Below are positions 17,501 to 25,945 of a stretch of DNA of 64,000 nucleotides, piece by piece. Position 1 is the stretch's first letter, and each line of letters opens with the position of its first letter. The translations under genes were made by a program, and so were the position numbers. The DNA lies in the NCBI GenBank assembly GCA_027484105.1, contig JAIXUG010000028.1, positions 310,001 through 374,000 on the forward strand, written 5' to 3'. The stretch comes from Comamonadaceae bacterium. Its GTDB lineage: Bacteria > Pseudomonadota > Gammaproteobacteria > Burkholderiales > Burkholderiaceae_C. The notes under the pieces were generated by a model that did no database searches, was not told the DNA's origin, and saw nothing but the letters and a program-made list of their open reading frames with translations.

Positions 17501-17610
17501 GGCGTTCAAACTTTCTTAAGTAGGCACAGGTTTCTGCCGGTCATCCGAGCGGGTTAAATTATCGCTGTCCCGCATTGGGCCTATCATTCACCCCAAAGGG
17601 TCCAATTGTC

Positions 17611-18117
17611 ATGCGTCATTTTCCCCTGAAGCTTGTTTGCACCGGATTAACGGGCATTTTGTTTCTGACTGCTTGTGGAGGCGGATCCAGTCCGGCTGGT
17701 GGCTCAAGCACGCAGTGTTTGCTGCCCCTGGCTTATGCCGATGGGATGAGCAGTGGCATCAGGATCGATCCGCAAGCACAAGCTGTCAACCGGCAATTCA
17801 ACGCCTGTTCGATTCAACGCGTGCAATCGCTGAATGTGGGGCTGTGCTTGGGCCATTCGCAAATCAGCGAACTGAGCGCGCAACTGCTGATGCCCAACGG
17901 CACCTTGCTCAGCTTGCCCCTTCAGGGGGTCAACAGTGCAGGCGCTTGCTTGGTTGGCGGGCAGCTCTACGAAACCACATTACCGGCCAACCAGCTTCAG
18001 TCACTCACCAGCCTCCAAGGTCCCTGGACCGTCAGGGTCAACGACAACAACCCGGTCTCCACCACCCCCATCGGGTTCTTGGTCGGTTGGTCGTTGCAAG
18101 CCAGCGGTTTGCAATGA
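17611..18117 (+). CDS. Lipoprotein with proprotein-convertase P-domain-like region
   Basis: 168 aa. An N-terminal lipoprotein signal ends in the lipobox LTAC, so it is membrane-anchored and exported. The C-terminal half (ISELSAQLLMPNGT...GPWTVRVNDNNPVS...GFLVGWSLQASG) follows the strand pattern of the P/Homo B domain (strand, PSGT, GTWTL, GWSL), a beta-sandwich often on secreted proteases. No protease domain is present. Four other cysteines could form disulfides. Its stop overlaps the next start (ATGA), indicating translational coupling. The domain assignment is inference. Confidence 0.65.
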   Translation: MRHFPLKLVCTGLTGILFLTACGGGSSPAGGSSTQCLLPLAYADGMSSGIRIDPQAQAVNRQFNACSIQRVQSLNVGLCLGHSQISELSAQLLMPNGTLLSLPLQGVNSAGACLVGGQLYETTLPANQLQSLTSLQGPWTVRVNDNNPVSTTPIGFLVGWSLQASGLQ

Positions 18118-18974
18118 TCGTCGCATCGAGGTACCTCCTCGCACTGCTCGTCTTGCTCGCCTTGCAAGGCTGCAGCGCCATCAAATTGGGTTACCAACAA
18201 CTGCCCACCCTGTCGTATTGGTGGCTCGACAGCACGGTGTCGTTCAGCAGCGAGCAGTCGGTGCGGGCCAAAGAAGCCTTGGAGCAGTTGCACCAATGGC
18301 ACCGGCGCGAAGAGTTGCCCAGGTATGTGAGCTTTTTGCAAAACCAAACCCAATGGAGCCAAAACGCCGCCGAGCCCGTGCAGCTGTGCAACGCCTTTGC
18401 CGAAGCGCAAAACCGCATGGACCGCCTGATGCGCGAGGCCGTGCGCCAGGCTGCACCGGTGGCGCTGTTGCTGGGCCCGCGTCAGCTCAGCCACATGGCA
18501 CGCCAATGGGACAAGAAAAATGAGGACTGGGAAAAAAACTGGCTGCGCGGCGATGACCAGGCTCGCATGGAGCGCCGCGTCGAGCGCGTGACCGGTCGGT
18601 ACAGCGACTTTTATGGCACGCTCAGCGCCGAGCAGACGGCGCTCATCCGGACCCAGTTGGCCCAGTCGCCATGGACAGCCGAATGGGGCCGCCAGGACCG
18701 CCAACGACGCCAAAAAGACCTGCTGGCCACGCTGCAGCGGGTGTCGCAAAGCCAGATGTCTGTGGCCCAGGCCGAAGCCGAGTTGTGGGGTGTTTGGCAG
18801 CGCTGGCTCAAACCGTCTGACCCGGTGGGCGCGGCTTTGATGCAAGCCATGTCACAGCAAGCCTGCAACAACCTGAGCCAAGTGCACAACAGCACCACAG
18901 CCGAACAGCGCCAGCGTGCCACACGCCGCATCCGCGCTTACGAGCGTGACTTGCGGGACCTGCTGCTGCCCTGA
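18114..18974 (+). CDS. DUF6279 family lipoprotein
   Basis: 286 aa. The signal sequence ends in LQGCSA, a lipobox. The mature part begins IKLGYQQLPTLSYWWLDS, typical of DUF6279, and is mostly helical with many charged residues. Function is unknown; such proteins sit in the cell envelope. The start is ATG at 18114, overlapping the preceding lipoprotein gene by 4 nt, so the two form an operon. Confidence 0.82.
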   Translation: MIVASRYLLALLVLLALQGCSAIKLGYQQLPTLSYWWLDSTVSFSSEQSVRAKEALEQLHQWHRREELPRYVSFLQNQTQWSQNAAEPVQLCNAFAEAQNRMDRLMREAVRQAAPVALLLGPRQLSHMARQWDKKNEDWEKNWLRGDDQARMERRVERVTGRYSDFYGTLSAEQTALIRTQLAQSPWTAEWGRQDRQRRQKDLLATLQRVSQSQMSVAQAEAELWGVWQRWLKPSDPVGAALMQAMSQQACNNLSQVHNSTTAEQRQRATRRIRAYERDLRDLLLP

Positions 18975-19023
18975 AACCTCGGCCCGGCGTTTGCGTTGGA
19001 TCAGCCGGGGCAGGGTTGGCCCA

Positions 19024-20037
19024 TCAGTTTTGCAGCGCCTTCCACATTTCCATGTCGCGCTCTGCGGTCCAGATGCGGGGGTTCTTGATGCCGCTGGCTT
19101 CGTCGTAAGCACGGGTCACGTCAAAGGGCAGGCAGTGCTCATAAATGAACACATGGCCAAAGACCGGGTCCATGCTTTGGCGGGTGTGGGCCATGGCGGC
19201 TTTGAGGTCCATCTTGGCCGCCACAGCTTCTTTGCCTGCTTTGAAGAGGGTCTCGACCCAGCGTTTGGTGTAGTCCAGCGCCTTGTTGACGTTGGCGTTG
19301 CCTTTCATGGCTTCGCCACGACCCGGCACGATGAATTCGGCTTTGAGGGCTCGCAGGGCTTCGAGTGTGGCGGGCCACTCTTCGAGCTGGGCGTCACCGG
19401 TGTACACGCCAGCTTCGTACTCGACCAGGTCGCCTGAGAACAGCACTTTTTCTTCTTCGACCCAGGCAATCGTGTCGCCACGGGTGTGGCCAGGGCCCGG
19501 GTGCCAGATTTGCACCACCACGCCGCCCAGGTTGATGCTGAGCTTGCCGGGCACTTCGCCCTTGGTGGGGTTGCCGCCACCGACCACCATGGTGGGCCAG
19601 GTCAGGCCGGGGATGCTGTCGGCCCCACGGAACAGGCGCGGAAAGCGTTCCATCTCGCTCTTCATGTCTTGCGCGCCACGTTCCTTGATCAGGTCCAAAG
19701 TGCCTTCGCTGGCGATGATTTCGGTCGCGCCTTCGGCGGCATAGGCATAGGCGCCCAGCACGCGCACCGCGTGGTAGTGGGTCAGCAGCACGTATTTGAT
19801 GGGCAGGTCGCTGACGGTGCGAATCTTCTTGATCAGGTCTTGCGCCATGGCGGGCGTGGCCGTGGCGTCGCTCACCATGATGAAGCGGTCACCGATGATC
19901 ACGCCCGAATTGGGGTCGCCCTCGGCGGTGTAGGCCCAGCAGTGCTTGCTGAGTTGCTCGAAAGTGATCTTTTTTTCGCTCAGGTCGGCCTGGCTGGCGA
20001 ACGCTTTGACGGGGGTCTTGGCAGCTGATTGGGACAT
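19024..20037 (-). CDS. MBL-fold hydrolase with altered metal motif
   Basis: 337 aa metallo-beta-lactamase-fold protein. The core motif is LTHYHAVR in place of HxHxDH, so the second-metal Asp and His are replaced by Val and Arg. Later ligands remain (GPGHTRGDT; FSGDLVEYE). A mononuclear site or changed chemistry is likely. A helical C-terminal domain (~250-337) follows. ATG at 20037 is preceded by GGAG. A TetR-type gene lies 78 bp upstream on the same strand and probably controls it. Confidence 0.8.
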   Translation of the reverse strand: MSQSAAKTPVKAFASQADLSEKKITFEQLSKHCWAYTAEGDPNSGVIIGDRFIMVSDATATPAMAQDLIKKIRTVSDLPIKYVLLTHYHAVRVLGAYAYAAEGATEIIASEGTLDLIKERGAQDMKSEMERFPRLFRGADSIPGLTWPTMVVGGGNPTKGEVPGKLSINLGGVVVQIWHPGPGHTRGDTIAWVEEEKVLFSGDLVEYEAGVYTGDAQLEEWPATLEALRALKAEFIVPGRGEAMKGNANVNKALDYTKRWVETLFKAGKEAVAAKMDLKAAMAHTRQSMDPVFGHVFIYEHCLPFDVTRAYDEASGIKNPRIWTAERDMEMWKALQN

Positions 20038-20090
20038 GGAAACTTCTCCGGTCAATGGATGGTTTGATTTTACCTAAACGAAATGCATTA

Positions 20091-20106
20091 CGGATTGTTG
20101 AATCCG
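20091..20106. promoter_or_regulatory. Inverted repeat between TetR and MBL genes
   Basis: CGGATT-GTTG-AATCCG, 54 bp upstream of the MBL start. There is no T-run, so it reads better as an operator (perhaps for the adjacent TetR protein) than as a terminator. Confidence 0.4.
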
Positions 20107-20115
20107 AAACGCCAT

Positions 20116-20754
20116 TCACTGGGGCTGACCCAGACCTTTTTCGAGCATGGCAATGACCTCTTCGGCAAAGGCGGCGTAGCTGATGGGGCCACCGGGGCGC
20201 AGCCAGGTGAAGGTCCAGTTGATCATGCCCAGCAGCATCATGGTCAGCGCCGTCTGGTTGGCCGGGGTCAAGCGCTCGGGGTAGGCGCGCTTCATGAAAC
20301 GCGTCATGGCGGCCACGATGTCGCGCTGGCGGTTGAGGATGAGGTCGCGAGGCGATACAGGGGGCGCAGCCAAATCGGGGTTGGGCGCATCGCTCAAGAA
20401 CTGTGTGTCGTTGAGCAAGGCCGCATGCCGGGTGGCCGAGGTTTCGTATTCCTGCAAAAACGCGCGTACCAGCGCGTGCAAGGTGGCCCGTTCGTCCAGG
20501 TTTTTGCGCTGGGCATGGGCTTCGGTCTGGGCAATCAAGGCCAGCAAGCGCTGGGTGTGGCGGTCCAGCAAGTCAAACAGGATCGCCTCTTTGCTGTCGT
20601 AATAGTGGTACAGCCGCGCCTTGGAGGTGCCGCAGGCGGTGGCGATCTCGTTCATGCTGGCTGCGGGGTAGCTGAACTTTGCAAAGCACTGCGCCGCAAT
20701 GTCGAGGATCGCGTCGCGCTTGATGTCGTGGGTGGCGGATTTGGGTCGTGCCAT
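20116..20754 (-). CDS. TetR family transcriptional regulator
   Basis: 212 aa. N-terminal helix-turn-helix (RDAILDIAAQCFAKFSYPAA, TSKARLYHYYDSKEAI) and a C-terminal ligand domain of the TetR_C type common in regulators of fatty-acid or aromatic-acid genes. The effector is unknown. It is upstream of and codirectional with the MBL hydrolase, and 20 bp downstream of fau. Confidence 0.9.
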   Translation of the reverse strand: MARPKSATHDIKRDAILDIAAQCFAKFSYPAASMNEIATACGTSKARLYHYYDSKEAILFDLLDRHTQRLLALIAQTEAHAQRKNLDERATLHALVRAFLQEYETSATRHAALLNDTQFLSDAPNPDLAAPPVSPRDLILNRQRDIVAAMTRFMKRAYPERLTPANQTALTMMLLGMINWTFTWLRPGGPISYAAFAEEVIAMLEKGLGQPQ

Positions 20755-20774
20755 GGCTTTTTTTCAGGTCTGAC

Positions 20775-21359
20775 TCAAACAGGCCAGACCACCCCGTTGT
20801 CGTTCAGGATGGCATCCAGGGGCTCGTCGTGGTCTTCGGGCTCCAGCTCATCCAGGAACCCGTGGGTGTAGCCCAGACCCACGGTGAAGGGCTTGGGCTG
20901 CAAGGTGGCCAGAGTGCGGTCGTAAAAGCCGCCGCCGTAGCCCAGGCGGTAGCCGCCAATGCCATAACCCACGCAGGGCACAAACAGCAAGGTGGGCACG
21001 ATGACTTCGGTGTCTTTGGGTTTGGGGATGCCGTAGGCGTCTTCCTCCATCGGGCAGCCGGGGTACCAGGTGTGAAACGTCAGGGTTTTGTGCAGTTTGT
21101 TGACCACGGGCAGGCCAATGCGGCGGCGTTGCGGTTCGCCATTGAGCTCGCCGTCTTCCTTCCAGCGGTGCAGCACGGGCAGCGGATCGAACTCGCCCTT
21201 GATGGGCCAATAGGCGCCGATCACGGTGTCCGGACGGTCAAACAGCCAGATGCGCATGACGCGCTGCAAGGCTTCGGCCCGGGCCAGACGGTCGGGCAGG
21301 TTCAGCCTTTCTTCAACCAAGGCTTTTCTCAAGGCGCGTTTTGCTTCGGCTTTGTCCAT
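20775..21359 (-). CDS. fau: 5-formyltetrahydrofolate cyclo-ligase
   Basis: 194 aa cytosolic enzyme converting 5-formyl-THF to 5,10-methenyl-THF with ATP. The N-terminal DKAEAKRALRKALVEER helix, YWPIKGEFDP, and the C-terminal VPCVGYGIGGYRLGYGGGFYDR phosphate/folate-binding segment are typical. ATG at 21359 fits the family length; the frame runs on far upstream only because the divergent gene is open in antisense. Only 9 bp separate it from the start of the divergent transglycosylase, so each promoter must lie within the other gene. Unlike in gammaproteobacteria, no 6S RNA gene is seen beside it. Confidence 0.93.
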   Translation of the reverse strand: MDKAEAKRALRKALVEERLNLPDRLARAEALQRVMRIWLFDRPDTVIGAYWPIKGEFDPLPVLHRWKEDGELNGEPQRRRIGLPVVNKLHKTLTFHTWYPGCPMEEDAYGIPKPKDTEVIVPTLLFVPCVGYGIGGYRLGYGGGFYDRTLATLQPKPFTVGLGYTHGFLDELEPEDHDEPLDAILNDNGVVWPV

Positions 21360-21368
21360 AATCGACCC

Positions 21369-23357
21369 ATGAAATTCACGCCGATTTTGACACTGGTTTG
21401 CGCATGGACGATGACAGGGTTGTGGAACGCCCACGCCCATGCCCAAGCCCAGACCCCGAACAGGGGCGACGATGTCATCCTGGAGATGCACCAGGCCTTT
21501 CGAAAAGGGGACAAAAACCGCCTCTCTGCCCTGCTGCCCCAAACCCGTGGTCATGTGCTGGAGCCCTTGGCCGCCTATTGGGAAATGCGCACCCGCCTCG
21601 ACACCGCACCCGATGCCGAAATCCGCGGCTTTCTGAATGCCTATGCAGGCAGCTACTACGAAGACCGTCTGCGCAACGACTGGCTTTTGCAACTGGGCAA
21701 GCGCCGTCAATGGGCGACTTTCACCGCCGAATACCCACGCTTTCGCATGCGCGATGACCGCGAAGTGCGATGCTACGCCCTGGCCACCGAGGCCATGAAC
21801 AGCAAGGCCGACGTCGCAGAAGAAGCCAAGCGCCTGTGGTACTCGTTGCGTGAAGTTGACGATGGCTGCACTTATGTGATCGACCACTTGCACTCGGGCA
21901 AACAGATCCATGGCCTGGATTTGTGGCGCAAGGCCCGCATCGCCATGGACGCGAACCGCCCCCGCGCGGCGCAAGCTGCGGTGGACATTGAAGCGCCCCG
22001 CCTGTCTGATCAAGTGGCGCTGATCCACGCCGACCCGGTCAAATACCTGGACAAGCGCATCGTCGCCGTCACCAAAAGCCGAAAAGAACTGGCGGTGTTG
22101 GCCCTGATCCGCATCGCCGCAAAAAACCCGGATGAAGCCGCCGACTTGCTCAGCCGTCGCTGGGCCCTCCAACTCAGTGCCGAAGAGCGCAACTGGACTT
22201 GGGCCGTGATCGGCAAACAAGCCACACAAAAACTGCAGGACAACGCCAGCACCTATTTTTCGAAGGTGCAAAAAGACAGTGATTTGAACGACGACCTGCT
22301 CATCTGGAAAGTGCGCGCCGCCCTGCGCCAAGGCCAATGGCAGCAAGTGCTCTCGGCCACCGGGGCCATGAGTGCAGCCACACGCCAGGACCCCGCCTGG
22401 TCCTACTGGCGTGCCCGCGCCTTGCTGGCCATGGGGCCCCATGACGCGCAGCGACATGAGGCGCAAACCTTGTTGACCCAGATCGCCAGTGTGCGGGGGT
22501 TCTATGAACAACTCGCACTCGAAGAACTGGGCCAGGCCATCACGGTGCCTGAACGCCCAGCCCCGCTGACACCCCAGGAAAAAACCGCGGCCCTCCAGCA
22601 CCCTGGACTGCAGCGGGCTTTGTATGCGATCGCCCTGGGCTTGAGGCCGGAAGGCAACCGCGAATGGAACTACAGCACCAACTTGCACACCCCCGGCGGC
22701 ATGCCTGATCGCGAACTGCTGGCGGCCGCCGACCTGGCCTGCCAGCGGCTGGTCTGGGACCGCTGCATCAACACCAGCGAACGCACCAAAGAGGTCCTGG
22801 ACCATGAACAACGCTTTCCGATGCCTTTGCGCGAGATCGTGGTGCGCCGCGCCCACGACATCCGCTTGGACCCGGCTTATGTGTATGGCCTGATACGCCA
22901 GGAAAGCCGTTTTGTGACGGATGCGCGCTCCCACGTGGGGGCATCGGGCCTGATGCAGGTGATGCCCGCCACGGCCAAATGGACGGCCCAGAAAATCGGT
23001 TTGAGCGGTTTCACGCCGCAGCAAATCAACGACCGGGAAGTGAATGTGACCATTGGCACGGCCTACCTGAAGCTGGTGCTGGACGATTTTGAGGGCTCGA
23101 TGCCCATGGCCACGGCCGCTTACAACGCGGGCCCCAGCAGACCACGCAGCTGGCGCAACGGTCCGGTGCTCGAGGCCGCCATCTGGGCCGAGACCGTTCC
23201 TTTTCAGGAAACCCGCGATTACGTGAAAAAGGTGCTGGCCAACACCACCAATTACGCCGCCCTCCTGACGCGTCAGCCGCAGTCCATCAAGGCCCGCCTG
23301 GGGACGGTTGGACCGCGCCAATCCAACATCGCCGAAGTGAACAAGGATTTGCCTTGA
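21369..23357 (+). CDS. Soluble lytic murein transglycosylase (Slt type)
   Basis: 662 aa periplasmic enzyme cleaving peptidoglycan glycan strands. A signal peptide (LTLVCAWTMTGLWNAHAHAQ) is followed by a long alpha-superhelical region (~30-480) and a C-terminal SLT domain: RQESRF with the catalytic Glu, GASGLMQVMPATA and AYNAGPSR. Domain order and size match Slt70. ATG at 21369 is chosen for the signal peptide. It is divergent from fau (9-bp gap) and convergent with a PHA-system gene (18-bp gap). Confidence 0.93.
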   Translation: MKFTPILTLVCAWTMTGLWNAHAHAQAQTPNRGDDVILEMHQAFRKGDKNRLSALLPQTRGHVLEPLAAYWEMRTRLDTAPDAEIRGFLNAYAGSYYEDRLRNDWLLQLGKRRQWATFTAEYPRFRMRDDREVRCYALATEAMNSKADVAEEAKRLWYSLREVDDGCTYVIDHLHSGKQIHGLDLWRKARIAMDANRPRAAQAAVDIEAPRLSDQVALIHADPVKYLDKRIVAVTKSRKELAVLALIRIAAKNPDEAADLLSRRWALQLSAEERNWTWAVIGKQATQKLQDNASTYFSKVQKDSDLNDDLLIWKVRAALRQGQWQQVLSATGAMSAATRQDPAWSYWRARALLAMGPHDAQRHEAQTLLTQIASVRGFYEQLALEELGQAITVPERPAPLTPQEKTAALQHPGLQRALYAIALGLRPEGNREWNYSTNLHTPGGMPDRELLAAADLACQRLVWDRCINTSERTKEVLDHEQRFPMPLREIVVRRAHDIRLDPAYVYGLIRQESRFVTDARSHVGASGLMQVMPATAKWTAQKIGLSGFTPQQINDREVNVTIGTAYLKLVLDDFEGSMPMATAAYNAGPSRPRSWRNGPVLEAAIWAETVPFQETRDYVKKVLANTTNYAALLTRQPQSIKARLGTVGPRQSNIAEVNKDLP

Positions 23358-23375
23358 GTCCCAGCGCTGCCGACA

Positions 23376-23678
23376 TCAAGCCGCGGGCTCCGGCCCCAGC
23401 AAGGCATCCAGGTTGGCCCTGATTTTCTCTTCGATCTTGCCACTGTAGGCGCCCAATAAAAAACCCAGTTTCAGTTGCAGGTCAAAACGGGTGTCGGTCA
23501 CGCGCAGCTCGCCACTGACGCCGCTGCGGGCAAAGTGCATGCGGTCTTCCGTTTCACCAGGCTCAGACTGGCAAGCCATGCCCCACTCCTGCTCGGCCTG
23601 TTCGCGCCAACGCTCGGCCACGGCGCGCGCGCCCGCCAGGCCCAGGGTGTGTGTGCGTGTGATGTTGAGTGCAGGCAT
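23376..23678 (-). CDS. Polyhydroxyalkanoic acid system family protein
   Basis: 100 aa. The pattern ARAVAERWREQAEQEWGMAC...GVSGELRVTDTRFDLQLKLGFLLG...KIEEKIRANLDALL matches the small PHA_gran_rgn family, found with polyhydroxyalkanoate genes. It is soluble and its role is unproven. ATG at 23678 begins the homologous region. It lies 29 bp downstream of the molybdopterin oxidoreductase gene on the same strand. Confidence 0.8.
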   Translation of the reverse strand: MPALNITRTHTLGLAGARAVAERWREQAEQEWGMACQSEPGETEDRMHFARSGVSGELRVTDTRFDLQLKLGFLLGAYSGKIEEKIRANLDALLGPEPAA

Positions 23679-23707
23679 GGTGTGTGAAGGGGGTTCTTTT
23701 TGGAAGC

Positions 23708-25819
23708 TCAGGCCTTGGCTGTCGCTTCGGCATGGGGCACTTGCTGGAAAGCCGGGTCGGCAGCCACCTCCACCAGACAGTCGTAAAACACGGGCGCACG
23801 GCCCAAGTCGGTCAGGTGCTGGCTGGTCAGCTCGTTGACGTTGGTGCCGTTCAGGCCCAGCTTGCGCCACCAGATGCCCAAGCCGTTGACCACGCCGGGG
23901 CGGGCCCGCTGGTTCACCCGCGCCTTGCAGTGGTAAGTGCCCCGGTCATTGAAGACGCGCACCACCGCGCCGTCGGCGATGCCGCGCGCCGCCGCGTCTT
24001 GCGGGTGTATCTCGAGCACAGGTTCGGCTTCGATGTCGCGCAGGCTTTGCACGTTGACAAAGGTGGAGTTGAGGAAGTTGCGCGCAGGCGGCGAGATCAT
24101 GGCCAGGGGGTAGCGGGCATCGCTGCCCGCCACTTCGTAGTTGGGCAGGTGGTCGGGCAAGCCATCGAGGCCCTGGTCGGCCAGGCGTTGGCTGAAAAAC
24201 TCGCACTTGCCCGAGGGCGACGGAAAGCCGCCTTGCGCAAAGGGTGCATCGGGCACGGGCAAGGACGCAAAGCCATGCGCCAGCAGCTGCTCAAAGTCTT
24301 TGTCGTCGCCTATGGCGCTGCGGCACAGGCTTTCGTCGCTCTCGGCAAAACACGGGTCATCAAACCCCATGCGTGCCGCCAGCGCGCGGAAGATGTCGGT
24401 GTTGGTGCGCGCACCGCCCACGGGCGCAATCGCAGGGCGGTTCAGCAGCACATCGGTGTGGCCGTAGCTGGTGTGGATGTCCCAGTGTTCCAGCTGCGTG
24501 GTGGCGGGCAGGATGAAGTCGGCGCAGTCGGCCGTGTCGGTCTGGAAATGCTCCAGCACCACGGTGAACAGGTCTTCGCGGGCAAAGCCCTGCACCACCT
24601 TGCCCGACTCGGGGGCCACGGCCACCGGGTTGCTGTTGTAAACGATCAGGGCTTCAATGGCGGGGCCAAACGTGGGCGAAGCCGGGCGCAGCAAGTCGTC
24701 GCCAATGGTGCTCATGTTGATGGTGCGGGGCCGACGCGCACCCAACAAGTCGGGCCGCTGCAGGGCCGCGCGCCGCACCGGAAAATGCCCCGAGCTGCTG
24801 AGCAAGACCCCACCCGCCCGGTGCCGCCAAGCCCCGGTGAGCGCTGGCAAGCAAGCAATGGCCCGCACCGCGTTGCCGCCACCGCGCACGCGCTGCATGC
24901 CGTAGTTCAGGCGAATCGCGGCGGGCTGGGTCGTGCCCCAGTCGCGGGCCAGTTGGCGGATTTGCAGGGCCGGTACGCCGCAGACCTCGGCCGCGCGCTC
25001 GGGCGGCCACTGCAAGGCGCGGGCCTTCAGGGCGTCCCAGCCCAAGGTGTAGCGGTCGATGTAGTCTTGGTCGAGCCAGCCATTCATGATCAGCTCATGC
25101 ATGAGGGCCAGCGCCAGCGCAGCGTCGGTGCCGGGGCGCAGGGCGATGTGTTCGTGGCATTTTTCGGCCGTCTCGCTGCGCCGGGGGTCGATGCACACCA
25201 ATTTGGCGCCCTGTCGCTTGGCTGCCTGGGCCAAGCGCCAAAAGTGCAGATTGCTGCCAATCGAATTGCTGCCCCAAATGACGATGAGTTTGGATTCGGC
25301 AAAAAACTCCACCTTCATGCCGACCTTGTTGCCCAGCGTCTGCGTCAGGGCCTCGGCCCCGGCCGAGGCGCAAATCGTGCGATCCAAGAGCGATGCACCC
25401 ATCTGGTGAAAAAACCGCGCCGCGATCGACTCGCTTTGCACCAGGCCCATGGTGCCCGCGTAGCTGTAGGGCAAGATGGCCTGCGGGTCGCGTGCAGCAA
25501 TGCTTTTCAGGCGCGCAGCGATCGCGTCCAGCGCTTCGTCCCAAGCGACAGGCTCAAACTGGCCCGAGCCTTTGGGGCCGACGCGGCGCAGGGGTTGCAG
25601 CAAGCGATCCGGGTGGTAGGTGCGCTCGGTGTAGCGCGACACCTTGGTGCACAGCACCCCGTCGGTGGGTGCATGCGCCGGATTGCCCTGCACCTGGGTG
25701 GCACGCCCGTCCACCACGGTGGTCAACAGGGCACAGGTGTCCGGGCAGTCATGCGGGCAAGCGCCCAGCACGGTCTGCGGGCCAAGGGGCTTCAAATCGG
25801 CGTCTTTCAGGGGCTGCAT
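23708..25819 (-). CDS. Molybdopterin-dependent oxidoreductase
   Basis: 703 aa of the DMSO-reductase/formate-dehydrogenase superfamily. The N-terminal [4Fe-4S] site is CPHDCPDTC with a fourth Cys in GVLCTKV. Molybdopterin regions follow (VIWGSNSIGSNLHFW; VCIDPRRSETAEKC; YNSNPVAVAPES), and the C-terminal dinucleotide-binding domain has LEIHPQDAAARGIADG. No Tat signal is seen, so it is probably cytosolic. The substrate is unknown. ATG at 25819 is preferred over GTG at 25831. No partner electron-transfer subunits are adjacent. Confidence 0.88.
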   Translation of the reverse strand: MQPLKDADLKPLGPQTVLGACPHDCPDTCALLTTVVDGRATQVQGNPAHAPTDGVLCTKVSRYTERTYHPDRLLQPLRRVGPKGSGQFEPVAWDEALDAIAARLKSIAARDPQAILPYSYAGTMGLVQSESIAARFFHQMGASLLDRTICASAGAEALTQTLGNKVGMKVEFFAESKLIVIWGSNSIGSNLHFWRLAQAAKRQGAKLVCIDPRRSETAEKCHEHIALRPGTDAALALALMHELIMNGWLDQDYIDRYTLGWDALKARALQWPPERAAEVCGVPALQIRQLARDWGTTQPAAIRLNYGMQRVRGGGNAVRAIACLPALTGAWRHRAGGVLLSSSGHFPVRRAALQRPDLLGARRPRTINMSTIGDDLLRPASPTFGPAIEALIVYNSNPVAVAPESGKVVQGFAREDLFTVVLEHFQTDTADCADFILPATTQLEHWDIHTSYGHTDVLLNRPAIAPVGGARTNTDIFRALAARMGFDDPCFAESDESLCRSAIGDDKDFEQLLAHGFASLPVPDAPFAQGGFPSPSGKCEFFSQRLADQGLDGLPDHLPNYEVAGSDARYPLAMISPPARNFLNSTFVNVQSLRDIEAEPVLEIHPQDAAARGIADGAVVRVFNDRGTYHCKARVNQRARPGVVNGLGIWWRKLGLNGTNVNELTSQHLTDLGRAPVFYDCLVEVAADPAFQQVPHAEATAKA

Positions 25820-25945
25820 GGGCGTTTTCACAAAGCGTCTCTGTCACGATTGTGGCCGATGCGCGCGACCTGAGAAAAGTCGGGCATGTCCCCCAGGTGC
25901 GGGGGGTGTTGGCAAAATCAGCCCAGTATCGCTAGACTGAACCCC

